DNA of 64,000 nt, taken from positions 1-64,000 of the forward strand of contig NZ_SJPP01000006.1 of the NCBI RefSeq assembly GCF_007860075.1. The letters are read 5' to 3'. How positions within the stretch are numbered: the first letter of the stretch is position 1; the number at the start of each line of letters is the position of its first letter. The notes beneath the pieces are model-generated. The model ran no database searches and was not told where the DNA came from. It saw only the letters and a program-made list of their open reading frames with translations. This document shows, piece after piece, positions 16,771 through 25,627 of the stretch. A program made the translations under genes and the position numbers. Source of the stretch: Symmachiella macrocystis (GTDB taxonomy: Bacteria > Planctomycetota > Planctomycetia > Planctomycetales > Planctomycetaceae).

Positions 16771-16907
16771 TCGGACGTCCGCCAAGTGACGCCGATGAGT
16801 ATTCCGGCTATCAATGCCGCGACGAGAATCGTCGCCTTTCGAACGCTCGGATTTTGCGTTGCAGTCGGCGTTGTTTGGCTTTTACGTCTCGCCTTTTTCT
16901 TACCCAT
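16767..16907 (-). CDS. Small membrane protein, 46 aa (possible)
   Basis: ATG 16907 opens a frame with a lysine/arginine-rich head (MGKKKARRKSQTT) and one membrane helix (ATILVAALIAGILIGV), ending WRTSD. It lies just past the sulfatase terminator. No clear ribosome site is visible, and it overlaps the end of the LysR fragment. It could be the truncated start of a longer membrane protein. Confidence 0.4.
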   Translation of the reverse strand: MGKKKARRKSQTTPTATQNPSVRKATILVAALIAGILIGVTWRTSD

Positions 16908-16929
16908 ACAGCGTGCGATCGAAAGAATA

Positions 16930-16965
16930 AATAAAAAGTCGAGTGCCCACTTCCGGGCACTCGAC
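16930..16965 (-). terminator. Rho-independent terminator of the sulfatase gene
   Basis: On the minus strand an 11-bp perfect stem GTCGAGTGCCC / GGGCACTCGAC with a 6-base loop is followed by TTTTTATTTATT. It lies 15 bp after the sulfatase stop codon. Confidence 0.85.
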
Positions 16966-16980
16966 GATGGCAGGCAAATC

Positions 16981-19359
16981 CTACTTCACCTCCGCCACTT
17001 CAACGGTGATCTTGTCGATCTTGCCGGTGAAGCGAGTCTCCTCGCGCCCAATTCCGATGCCTTCGACAACAGGTGTCTGATTGTCGAGCCCCACATCGGC
17101 GGTCTCGTCGGCGGAGAACATCAAGGGCTGTGTTTTCTTGATGCGACCTTCCGCAACGACCTCGCCATTAACCGAAATCGTAGCCTTACCTCCCTTGCCC
17201 GCGCCACCGCCATCGTATTTGAAGTCGAGTTTCACCTCGGCCGGGCCGGCGGGAATCTTGTCTTTGGCCGCAATGGTGTCTTGCGAGAGCCCCAAGAAGT
17301 TATAGGTGTAGGCAGGCTTGCCGTCCTTCATGTAGAGTGACCAGCCGCCAAAACGCCCACCCTGCGCCAGTATCACACCGCTGGCACCGTCTTTCGGAAT
17401 TTCGAGTTTTGCCGTGATCGTTTTTGACTGGTTCTTCACGTTGATAAACGTGTTTTCCAGCATGCCGTTCATTCCATCGTAGAGTGTGAGTGACGTACGA
17501 CCAGCCATGACGTCTGGCCGTCCTGCGAGGGCCGGATTGACGCGTTCGATGACGCGATCGTCAATCGGTAATACGTGGTACTTCTCCGCTTCCTTCATGA
17601 ACAGAGCTTGCAGTTCTTTCAGCTTTTTTGGGTTCTTTTTAGCCAAATTGTTGACGAGGCTGAAATCCTCCCTAACGTCGTAAAGATCCCAGACGTCAGA
17701 TTTGAGTGGCTTTTGTTTCAGTGCTTGCCATGGGGCCCGATGAAGCGTGCGGGCCAGCCAACCATCGTGATAGATGGCGCGGTTTCCGAACATCTCAAAA
17801 TATTGAGTCGTGTGCCGCTCTTTGGCCTTTGCATCGTTGAGAGAGTAGAGCAGGCTGACCCCTTCAATTGGCGTCTGCGGGGTTCCGTTGACGGAATTTG
17901 GTTCTGGCAAACTGGCGGCTTCCAGGATCGTGGGCGCAATATCGATGACGTGTCCGAACTGGCTGCGAATTCCGCCTTTTTCCTTGATCCCGTTCGGCCA
18001 GTGAACGACCATCCCGTTCCGTGTGCCGCCAAAGTCTGAGGCGACTTGCTTTGTCCATGAGAATGGAGAATCAAACGCGACTGCCCAACCGGCCGCCATG
18101 TGAGGAAATGTCTCCGGCCCCCCCCATTTATCGATGAGCGGGAGAAGGTCTTCTACTTTCTCTGTCACGTTGTTGAAATACGTCATCTCGTTGTACATTC
18201 CAACGAATCCACCTTCCGCACTGGTGCCGTTGTCACCAGCGATGTAGATGAATAGTGTGTTGTCCATCTCGCCGATCTCCTCGACGGCTTTTACCAATCG
18301 GCCGATCTCGTGGTCCGTTTGCTCAAGAAATCCCGCAAAGACTTCGGCCTGTCGCGCGAAGAGTTTATGTTCGTCGGAGCTCAACGCGTCCCAATCCTTG
18401 ATGTCATCCGGCTTCTTGCCGAGCTTGGTCTCTGCTGGGATGATTCCCATTTTCTTCTGCCGAGCGATCGATTCCGCCCGAATCTTGTCCCAGCCCTTGT
18501 CGAATTTCCCCTTGTATTTGTCAATCCATTTTTGGGGAACGTGATGCGGTGCGTGAACGGCACCAGTCGCGTAATACGCAAAGAATGGCTTGTCCGGCGT
18601 CATCGACTGCTGCGCTTTGATCCAACCGATTGCCTGGTTGGTCATGTCGGTCGTGAAGTGGTAGTTTTCCATCTTCGTAGGTGCAACACGGGTCACGCCG
18701 TCGTAGACTAACGGATACCACTGATCCGTCTCGCCCCCGATAAACCCAAAGAACTTGTCAAAACCTTGGTGGGTCGGCCAACGATCGTAGGGGCCCGACA
18801 CACTCGTTTCCCAGGCAGCGGTTTCATGCCATTTGCCGAACGCTCCGGTACTGTATCCGTTGAGCCGCAACATCTCGGCCAACGGCGCGACGCTGTTGGG
18901 AATCTGCCCGGTGTTGCCAGGAAATGCCGTCGCGGTTTCCATGATGGAACCCGCATTCGCTGTGTGATGGTTTCGGCCGCACTTGAGCGCGACCCTGGTC
19001 GGTGAGCAGAGAGCCGTCGTATGAAAGTTGTTGTATCGCAGGCCTGACCGAGCAAGGCGATCAAGCGTCGGCGTTTGGATCGGACCGCCGAATGTGCTCG
19101 GTCCGCCAAAGCCGATGTCGTCGATCAGGACGATCACGACGTTCGGTGCGCCTTTGGGAGCTTTGACCTCAAACCGTGGCGGCGCTTTCACGTTGCGTGC
19201 ATCCAGCTCACTGTAAGTCGGTCGCTTGGGTTCCTGAATTGGGAGTACGGATCTATCTATTTCGTAGTCATCGCCCCGTTGTTGCGCCAAAGCGCTGCCG
19301 CTAGCGAGCACGCCTGTTGCCACAAAACAAACAACGACCATATTCGTCTTCATATTCAT
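16981..19359 (-). CDS. Secreted arylsulfatase
   Basis: ATG 19359 has GGAGA 11 bases upstream; a longer frame opens at 19389. The 792-aa protein has a signal peptide ending near GSALAQ. The sulfatase domain starts at NVVIVLIDDIGFGGPSTFGG (metal-binding Asp pair) and has CSPTR (Cys118, converted to formylglycine), GRNHHTANAG, FGKWHE and IYIAGDNGTSAEGG. A C-terminal beta-sandwich of about 150 aa (TAKLEIPKDGASGVI to the end) follows. This is the large periplasmic arylsulfatase type common in planctomycetes, cleaving sulfate esters of unknown substrate. The Cys formylation needs a maturase not in the window. Confidence 0.92.
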   Translation of the reverse strand: MNMKTNMVVVCFVATGVLASGSALAQQRGDDYEIDRSVLPIQEPKRPTYSELDARNVKAPPRFEVKAPKGAPNVVIVLIDDIGFGGPSTFGGPIQTPTLDRLARSGLRYNNFHTTALCSPTRVALKCGRNHHTANAGSIMETATAFPGNTGQIPNSVAPLAEMLRLNGYSTGAFGKWHETAAWETSVSGPYDRWPTHQGFDKFFGFIGGETDQWYPLVYDGVTRVAPTKMENYHFTTDMTNQAIGWIKAQQSMTPDKPFFAYYATGAVHAPHHVPQKWIDKYKGKFDKGWDKIRAESIARQKKMGIIPAETKLGKKPDDIKDWDALSSDEHKLFARQAEVFAGFLEQTDHEIGRLVKAVEEIGEMDNTLFIYIAGDNGTSAEGGFVGMYNEMTYFNNVTEKVEDLLPLIDKWGGPETFPHMAAGWAVAFDSPFSWTKQVASDFGGTRNGMVVHWPNGIKEKGGIRSQFGHVIDIAPTILEAASLPEPNSVNGTPQTPIEGVSLLYSLNDAKAKERHTTQYFEMFGNRAIYHDGWLARTLHRAPWQALKQKPLKSDVWDLYDVREDFSLVNNLAKKNPKKLKELQALFMKEAEKYHVLPIDDRVIERVNPALAGRPDVMAGRTSLTLYDGMNGMLENTFINVKNQSKTITAKLEIPKDGASGVILAQGGRFGGWSLYMKDGKPAYTYNFLGLSQDTIAAKDKIPAGPAEVKLDFKYDGGGAGKGGKATISVNGEVVAEGRIKKTQPLMFSADETADVGLDNQTPVVEGIGIGREETRFTGKIDKITVEVAEVK

Positions 19360-19500
19360 GACTGATGAATCTCCAATTGCGTTTTCCAACGTATTTCAGT
19401 ATTCGATGCTTCAGCACGGTTGCCATCGCCTTTTTCGACTCATTTCTCCATGTCGTGATTCAAGTGTCAGTGAAGATTCTGGACCTGGAACACTGACACC

Positions 19501-21051
19501 TCAGCGCTTCTTTCCCTCTTCGACCAACTCGATCTCTCCTGGTCGCCAGGTCTTATCGTACCATGGCTCAAGTGGGCCATAGAGGCGGAAGATCGTATTC
19601 CAGCCTTTGCCGGGAACTGTCTGAACCCAGTTGTTCTCCTGACCCTCAGGAGCCTTCGGACCAAAATAAACATCGTAGGAACCGTCAGAATTCTTGATCA
19701 TGCCAGGCTTGTTATTGTCGATACCTGGAAACCGTTCGTCCGTCTGCAGCATCGAGCGAGTCTGGTTATCGTAGAGCGTGAATGACCAAAAGTCTTTGGC
19801 TGGCACGTTGGGTGGCAGGTGGACCTTGTAGGTCTTGCCACCGTCCAGCGGGTTACCGTCGGTATCAAGGTAGGTGTAGGCGTACTTCGAGCCCTTGCCG
19901 ATGATCTTTTTTGCCATGGCGGGGGTAATACCAGTGGCATAGAAGTGAAAGCCCGCTCGTGCATCCAACAGTGTTGCGCCGTCGAGGACCCAGGTGTACT
20001 CTCCTCCCGGGAATGGATTCATCCAATTGCTCTCTCCCGGGTAGAAGTAGAACATTTCGTCGCGCGGCTTGGCCCAAATGGTCTTCACGGACATCCCGCC
20101 GGCGGCGGCTGCGGCGCGGAGGATCCTTTTCATTCGCGCATCCGGCTTGAAGGGCTGCCCTTTCTTGATTCCGATAGCGGCCATGTGGCCGAGGACTTCC
20201 GGGCTCTCTCCCATGCTGGGCTCCGCCTGAACTACTTCGTTGATCTCTTCGAAGATGTGCTCGTCCATGCGGTGAATCGTGTTAAAGGATTTACCGGAGA
20301 CGTTGACGAAGTTCATCTCCGGTGGGTTATCCTTCTTGGACAACGGGTAAATGCGGTAGCTCTTCTTGGTCGCGTCCACCGCTGTTTTCGTCGAGCCGTC
20401 CACCTGGAAACCGCGCCAGATCACCCAGTTGCCATACGTGTTGGTGCGGGCAACGAAATACCCTTCTGGCACTTCTCCTTCATATCCTGGGGGAAGGATC
20501 AAGAACTTGCCGCCCTTACCTTCGTCCGGTCCGAGACGCCCGAAGTCCGTGACGTACTTGAACCAGTGATCGTTTACGAACCCCAATACATCGGGTGGGG
20601 TTTCGATGACCATCGGCTCATTCTCCATATTGAGCCAGGCCATCATGTAGACGCTGGTGGTGTTCGCGGTCAGAAACAGCGCCTTGGAATCCATCAAGTC
20701 CTCGAAGAGCACGGCCGTCGTGTTGGCCGGCCCCGACTCGAGGAGCCCTTTCCGAATCGCATCCATCGAGGCAATCTTGGTCCCATCCATATAAGCCTGG
20801 ACTGCGTGTTGGAAGTCCAGGAAGTTGTAAGCCTTCTGAACGGTCTCGTCGTTCGGCACGCCGTCGAAGAAGCTCAGGTCGCCGAGGCGGGTTTCGATAT
20901 CGTCGGGTGTAACGATCCCCGGTGGAATCTCGGTGGTCATCTTCATCCTGGTCGGCTTAGCAGCGGAGGTGTCTTGAGCTATCGAGGCTTCGGCCAACAA
21001 GGCAATCAATGCGACGGCAACAACCGAGTGGTACAAGTTTCTGCTCACCAT
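19501..21051 (-). CDS. DUF1254/DUF1214 secreted protein
   Basis: ATG 21051 is preceded by CTGGAGA; the open frame extends 22 codons upstream without a better site. The 516-aa protein has a signal peptide (MVSRNLYHSVVAVALIALLAEASIAQ). The DUF1254 part covers about residues 40-200 (YNFLDFQHAVQAYMDG, NTTSVYMMAWLNMENEPMVIETP). The DUF1214 part is at the end (AYTYLDTDGNPLDGGKTYKVHLPPNVPAKDFWSFTLYD, NWVQTVPGKGWNTIFRLYGPLEPWYD). Function is unknown for the family. A LysR regulator diverges from it and probably controls it. The same LysR type was duplicated beside 16336. Confidence 0.9.
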   Translation of the reverse strand: MVSRNLYHSVVAVALIALLAEASIAQDTSAAKPTRMKMTTEIPPGIVTPDDIETRLGDLSFFDGVPNDETVQKAYNFLDFQHAVQAYMDGTKIASMDAIRKGLLESGPANTTAVLFEDLMDSKALFLTANTTSVYMMAWLNMENEPMVIETPPDVLGFVNDHWFKYVTDFGRLGPDEGKGGKFLILPPGYEGEVPEGYFVARTNTYGNWVIWRGFQVDGSTKTAVDATKKSYRIYPLSKKDNPPEMNFVNVSGKSFNTIHRMDEHIFEEINEVVQAEPSMGESPEVLGHMAAIGIKKGQPFKPDARMKRILRAAAAAGGMSVKTIWAKPRDEMFYFYPGESNWMNPFPGGEYTWVLDGATLLDARAGFHFYATGITPAMAKKIIGKGSKYAYTYLDTDGNPLDGGKTYKVHLPPNVPAKDFWSFTLYDNQTRSMLQTDERFPGIDNNKPGMIKNSDGSYDVYFGPKAPEGQENNWVQTVPGKGWNTIFRLYGPLEPWYDKTWRPGEIELVEEGKKR

Positions 21052-21194
21052 TGGGGAGTCTCCAGTGCGTAAAACAAGAAAATTGCGACCTGACGATTTC
21101 GAACTCAAGTCGTTCATTTGTCGCGTTGCTCATCCGCGTCTTCGATGTACCCGAATATATATCCATGTTGACAACCCGAATCAACTCACTTATC

Positions 21195-21211
21195 CTCATA
21201 GAATACATGAG
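21195..21211. promoter_or_regulatory. Inverted repeat CTCAT-N7-ATGAG at LysR start, copy 2
   Basis: This site overlaps the start codon of the intact LysR gene in the divergent promoter region with the DUF1254 gene. The arms are identical to the site at 16474-16490. Confidence 0.5.
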
Positions 21212-22112
21212 CAATATCGATCATTTGAATCTGGATGGGAATACTCTGACGACGTTCTTGACCGTCCTTGAAGAGACGTCTGTTTCCAGAGCAGCAGAAA
21301 GACTGGGCGTCACACAGTCAGCGGTCAGCCACACACTCGATAAGCTGCGAGTCATATTCGACGACCCGTTGTTCATTCGCGTGGGACGAGGTATCGAATC
21401 AACGGCCAGGGCACGCGCGCTGCAAGGCTCGGTTGAATCCGTTTTGGGCGACCTCAAATCGCTTACCGACCACCGGGAATTCGACCCGCTGGTCGAGCAA
21501 ATGGAATTCACTATCGCAGCGAACGATTTTCCGATTCACTTCATCTTTCCGAATTTACTCAAGGAATTGTCTGAGGATGGCATCCATCCCCGGATACGCT
21601 TTATTCCTTCAGGGATCCCGAGCGTCAGTGTCCTGCGAGCATCACGTTACCGAATGCTCATAACCCCCACACCACCGAACGATCCGGAGTTAAAGAAGGA
21701 AAGCCTCATACGATCGAAAATGGAGATATTCTTTGATGCCTCGGTCAGAAAGCCGCCAAGAACAAGGAAGCAGTTTTCCGAAAGTCGCTACGTGGAAGTC
21801 AGATTCAGCGATACCGAAGCGTCACTGATGGCTTTGCCTGGCTTCGATGTATCGAGAATGAATCCCCCCATGATCTCCGTACCCAATTTCGGTTTGCTGG
21901 CTCCAATGATTAAAGGGACCGATCGCATTACGACGCAGATTGCTGCGATGAAAATGGGGCTGCTGAAAGAGCTTGATACGAGTCCTCTGCCATTTAAAAC
22001 AGACCCATTGGATCTCTTTCTTATCTGGCATCGTCGTGAACATGATGACCCCGCCCACCGATGGCTTAGGCAGAGAATAATCGAGACAGTCACTTCTTTG
22101 ACGGAGGGCTAA
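21207..22112 (+). CDS. LysR-family transcriptional regulator
   Basis: The start ATG 21207 is chosen by comparison with the truncated paralogue; codons upstream are open but not conserved. The 301-aa protein has an N-terminal winged HTH (LTTFLTVLEETSVSRAAERLGVTQSAVSHTLDKL) and a periplasmic-binding-protein-like effector domain from about residue 95 to the end. Length is normal. It is divergently arranged with the DUF1254 gene, 155 bp apart, and probably regulates it and itself. Confidence 0.9.
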   Translation: MSNIDHLNLDGNTLTTFLTVLEETSVSRAAERLGVTQSAVSHTLDKLRVIFDDPLFIRVGRGIESTARARALQGSVESVLGDLKSLTDHREFDPLVEQMEFTIAANDFPIHFIFPNLLKELSEDGIHPRIRFIPSGIPSVSVLRASRYRMLITPTPPNDPELKKESLIRSKMEIFFDASVRKPPRTRKQFSESRYVEVRFSDTEASLMALPGFDVSRMNPPMISVPNFGLLAPMIKGTDRITTQIAAMKMGLLKELDTSPLPFKTDPLDLFLIWHRREHDDPAHRWLRQRIIETVTSLTEG

Positions 22113-22333
22113 CGATTTAAAAAACGTTCCATTGATGCCTCGCCAATTCGGTCTGATTCGTCCGCGATCTCAATTCCTGTGTCGGTTTGCTCGGCACGAT
22201 GTTGGGATGTTGATGCATCTCGGTTCGTCACCTCCATCCTCCACCGGGTAGTTCTCCAAGTAGAGCCCGTTAATCGGGCTGTCGCGGTTTGAGATTTCTC
22301 TCGCGGCCCTTCTACACATTCCACGGAGAGACT
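22113..22333. other. Gap without a supported gene
   Basis: The stretch between the LysR stop and the first prophage-remnant gene has no convincing frame. It probably contains the left edge of the remnant. Confidence 0.4.
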
Positions 22334-22519
22334 ATGCCCGGACCCAACGATGCTGAAGCCATTTCGACAGACGTGTGTTCTGACCTCGCACGCATATTCG
22401 CCGCCGCCCTTCTCAGGCTCAGCAGCCGTGCGGCACTCTCTGGCAACAATTCAAAAACCAATCCCCCGACATGCCTTGAGGTTCCTCCAAAAACCGTGCT
22501 CAGTGACCACCACGGTTAA
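22334..22519 (+). CDS. Small prophage-type protein, 61 aa
   Basis: ATG 22334 follows GGAGAG. The product has a helix ICSDLARIFAAALLRLSSR-like pattern (SDLARIFAAALLRLSSRAAL) and a polar tail. Small proteins of this pattern commonly precede DUF2924 genes in planctomycete integrated elements, as here (33 bp upstream of a DUF2924 start). Function unknown. Confidence 0.55.
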   Translation: MPGPNDAEAISTDVCSDLARIFAAALLRLSSRAALSGNNSKTNPPTCLEVPPKTVLSDHHG

Positions 22520-22552
22520 CGGTTTTTGAGAACCCTCAACAAGGAGAAACGC

Positions 22553-22672
22553 ATGTCGTTGAGTATTGGTAAAGAAGTAGCCGCTCTGAAAAAGATGACC
22601 GTCAAGGAACTCCGTGACAAATACGCGGAACTCTTCGATGACGAAACCCGCACAGGGAACAAGCGCGAGTGA
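22553..22672 (+). pseudogene. DUF2924 protein, N-terminal fragment
   Basis: ATG 22553 follows AAGGAG. The 39 residues MSLSIGKEVAALKKMTVKEL...YAELFDDETRTGNK are the conserved opening of phage-associated DUF2924 proteins, normally 130-170 aa. After GNK the next codons (RE, stop) do not belong, and the following sequence is unrelated, so most of the gene was deleted. Confidence 0.7.
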
Positions 22673-22783
22673 GCGGGCAAATAGGTACTTCGAAAAAATG
22701 CTCTTTTTTCCTGATGCCAGCGGGAACAGCCGCGCTACTAAGCAGAGTTTCTTTTTTTGTACTGATCTTTTTTGGGTGGGCCA

Positions 22784-23047
22784 ATGCCCTTCAAACGCGT
22801 GCTCCGCATCAGCCACCTTCGCGAAATCCTCGGTTTCGCGTACAAGGTCGTCGTCGAAACCGATGAGCCGATCATCGTCCAGCGGTATTCGCGGCAGGAC
22901 GTTGCCCTTGTGCCGCTGTGGGAATGGCGGTTCCTGAAAGAGCTCGAGGAGCGGGTGAAAGCCGGTGATTTTTTAGGGCGCGAAGTTTTGGGCGACGGCG
23001 CAGATTTCGAGGCCACATGGCTGGATGACGGCCGGGAATCGAGGTAA
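22784..23047 (+). CDS. Phd/YefM-like antitoxin, orphan (tentative)
   Basis: The 87-aa product from ATG 22784 has the pattern of a Phd/YefM N-terminal DNA-binding domain: ISHLREILGFAYKVVVETDEPIIVQRYSRQDVALVPLWEWRFLKELEE. No toxin gene follows; the next open frame is a basic protein fragment. Phage-associated relatives may act as plain repressors. The assignment rests on one motif. Confidence 0.45.
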   Translation: MPFKRVLRISHLREILGFAYKVVVETDEPIIVQRYSRQDVALVPLWEWRFLKELEERVKAGDFLGREVLGDGADFEATWLDDGRESR

Positions 23048-23117
23048 CTGTCCTGTCCTGACGAGCGGCGACCGTCGCCGCGAACCGAAACCAGGGACAC
23101 CAGAAAGGACATTTATC

Positions 23118-23273
23118 ATGGCCGCGAAGAAAACAACCCGCAAAACGACCACCGCCAAGAAGGCCAAGCTCAGTCAGATCCAGGCCGCGATCCGCAGACG
23201 GACGAGTCGGCGCGTTCACTTTCACAGTGTGCGAACCGGGAAAGCGTGCTGGCGGGTGCTGTGTTGGGCTTGA
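23118..23273 (+). pseudogene. Basic H1-like protein, N-terminal fragment
   Basis: ATG 23118 opens MAAKKTTRKTTTAKKAKLSQIQAA, the basic tail seen in the H1-like genes at 44846 and 41945 of this window. After about 25 residues the frame runs into the terminase sequence out of phase and stops at 23273. A deletion joined the two genes. Confidence 0.65.
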
Positions 23274-24598
23274 GCGGACCGGGACAGAAAATCTCCGGCA
23301 TCATGCCCTGCACGGTCATCCGGCCCGGCGACATGGCGGACAATATACTGGACCGCAACAAACACCCCGAGTGGAATGGTGAACGAACCAAGATGGTGTA
23401 TTCCTTCCCCACCGACGAAAAACTGTGGGCCGAGTATGCGCGCATACGGGCTGAAGGGATGCGGGGGGGTGACGGCGGCTGGGCGGCGACCGAGTTCTAT
23501 CGCGAACACCGCGAGGCGATGGATTCCGGCGCACGCGTCGCCTGGGAACAGCGCTACAACCATGACGAGTTGTCCGCGTTGCAGCATGCGATGAACCTCA
23601 AACTGCGGGATGAAGCCGCCTTCTTCGCTGAGTACCAGAACGAACCCTTATTGGAAGAGACCGTCGGCGATGACTTACTGACCGCCGATCAAATCGCCGC
23701 GAAGACCAATGGGATGCCGCGTCGTGAACTTCCCGTGGCGTGTAACCATCTGACGCTGTTCATCGATGTGCAGCAAAACCTGCTGTACTACCTCGTGGCC
23801 GCTTGGGAGGATGATTTCACGGGCTACGTCGTGGGCTACGGCAGCTATCCGGATCAAAAGCGACCGTACTTCACGTTGCGGGATGCGCGACAGACGTTGG
23901 CGACGGTCGCCCAGGGAATTGGCCTAGAAGGTTCGATCTATGCCGGACTGGATGCGCTCACACGCGACCTGCTGGCGCGGGAATGGCACCGGGACGACGG
24001 GGCGGCGATGCGGATCGGTCGTTGCCTGATCGACGCCAACTGGGGCCATTCCACCGATGTCGTGTATCAATTCTGTCGGCAAAGCGTGCACAGCGGCCTG
24101 TTGATTCCCAGCCATGGGCGATTTGTCGGCGCGTCGAGCGTTCCGTTTGCCGAATACAAACGCAAACCAGGTGATCGCGTCGGTCACAATTGGCGAATTC
24201 CGAATGTGCGCGGCAAACGCGCCGTCCGACATGTCGTCTACGACACGAATTATTGGAAGTCCTTCGTTCAGGCGCGGCTGGCCGTAGCGCTCGGTGATCG
24301 TGGCTGTTTGTCGTTGTACGGCGATGAAGCGGACCGGCATCGATTGTTGGCCGAACATCTTACCGCTGAATATCGCATTAAGACGCAGGGCCGGGGACGC
24401 ACCGTCGACGAATGGAAACACCGGCCAGACAAGTTCGACAATCACTGGCTGGATTGCCTGGTGGGTTGCGCCGTGGCTGCGTCGATGCAGGGAACGTCGC
24501 TGCTAACGACGGAGAAACCGGCACGGAAACAGCCCGCGCTCAAGTTGTCGGAACTGCGGCGATTGAAACGAGATCAACAAGGAAGAATGCAGTGGTGA
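23240..24598 (+). pseudogene. Phage terminase large subunit, C-terminal nuclease part
   Basis: About 450 residues are open and similar to the C-terminal half of phage terminase large subunits of the GpA-like type: GPGQKISGIMPCTVIRPGDMADNILDR, TKMVYSFPTDEKLWAEYA, NHLTLFIDVQQNLLYYLV (nuclease Asp), and a conserved DNHWLDCLVGCAVAAS end. The N-terminal ATPase with its Walker motifs is missing and the front is fused out of frame to a basic-protein fragment. It cannot package DNA by itself. Confidence 0.75.
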
Positions 24599-24635
24599 GA
24601 GGCCATCTGTTTTGTTAGTGGAAGAGGAGCCTGAG

Positions 24636-24911
24636 ATGAACAATGCGTGGCATGAACGTGATAGTCGTGGCATCGTTTGCCCGCGTTGTAACGACCGTTG
24701 TTTCATAACTCCCAATTCCAAACCACTGCTGCGTTGGACGGCCAGTAACGTCTCCAACGAGACCGATGCCGCCGATAACTGGAAGCCGTCGAAGAAAAAG
24801 AGCGTCGAGCGGATCGATGGCATTGTCGCACAAATCATGGCGTTGGACCGGGCGAGCACGCAGGAACAGTTTACCAGCGTGTACGAGAAGCATGGGTTGC
24901 GGTCACTTTAG
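24636..24911 (+). pseudogene. Chimeric ORF: zinc-ribbon start fused to terminase end
   Basis: ATG 24636 follows GAGGAG. The first 30 residues (IVCPRCNDRCFIT) look like the start of the phage zinc-ribbon proteins, as at 39915. From about residue 33 the sequence LRWTASNVSNETDAADNWKPSKKK to YEKHGLRSL is the C-terminus of the large terminase, almost the same as the last 63 residues of the gene ending at 50128. An in-frame deletion between the two genes would give this. The intact order at 39915-50128 agrees. Confidence 0.75.
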
Positions 24912-25151
24912 CGTGCATGTAAGCGCAACCATCAACGCGGAAGGCGGAGGCTCGGGGAGACTCGAAAAAGGTTTGCGTCAGGTTTGGAGACGCTGGAACT
25001 CGGCGGCGGGCTATCGCCGTTGTTGATAGCTGAATTCGGTGCTGAGCACATAGCAGTTGGCTGCTGGCAAAGTGGGGCGATTTCGATAGGACGTTTCTGC
25101 AGTTACTGGGGGCGCGTCCGCGACGGTTGGGGAAATGATCGCCGGCGACTT

Positions 25152-25208
25152 GACTGCAACTACCATCGACCGCATAGTGCATTGGAGTATCAGCCCCCCG
25201 CCGCCTAA
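25152..25208 (+). pseudogene. IS3-family OrfB C-terminus fragment
   Basis: The frame ends DCNYHRPHSALEYQPPAA followed by TAA at 25206, the conserved end of IS3 OrfB (catalytic-domain tail YNxxRPHSALGYxTP). Nothing upstream continues the integrase domain. Confidence 0.75.
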
Positions 25209-25210
25209 GC

Positions 25211-25627
25211 GGCCGGCTGCATTCTTCCGGGCTTAGCTACGCTACGTCCGCCAGAATCCAGCCGAACTATTGAACCCCGATTCTCTCACTGAGGCTGGAA
25301 TAAACATCGAGGCAAGGTCAATAGAATCGATGAATACCTTAAAAAACCAACTGATCTACCCCCAATTCGCCGGTTTGAAAGCCGGCATGATTTCTTCGTT
25401 CCGTATTTCTACTTCGTACCGGCTACCATGCCAACCGCATCGGGCTAGGGCGTTATCTAGGTTGCGAGGTCCAGTGGATTCGGCATTCGGGCAGGACCAT
25501 CTGTAGTTGGTTTACTCCTACTTCTGTGACTTGAGTGTCGTTGAGCCCAATACGACAGCAGCGCTTACAGCCTCGAAGATGTTTTAGTCCCTTATCGTTA
25601 TCGTCCGTGGAGGCAGGTCAGAGCACA
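25211..25627. other. Intergenic stretch without a supported gene
   Basis: About 415 bp between the IS3 debris and the lipoprotein gene. It should hold the promoter of the gene at 25628; no motif was recognised. Confidence 0.4.

Noticed and set aside
19819-21072. Plus-strand open frame of 417 codons
   Set aside because: It is antisense to the DUF1254/DUF1214 gene, which has a signal peptide, a ribosome site and conserved domains.
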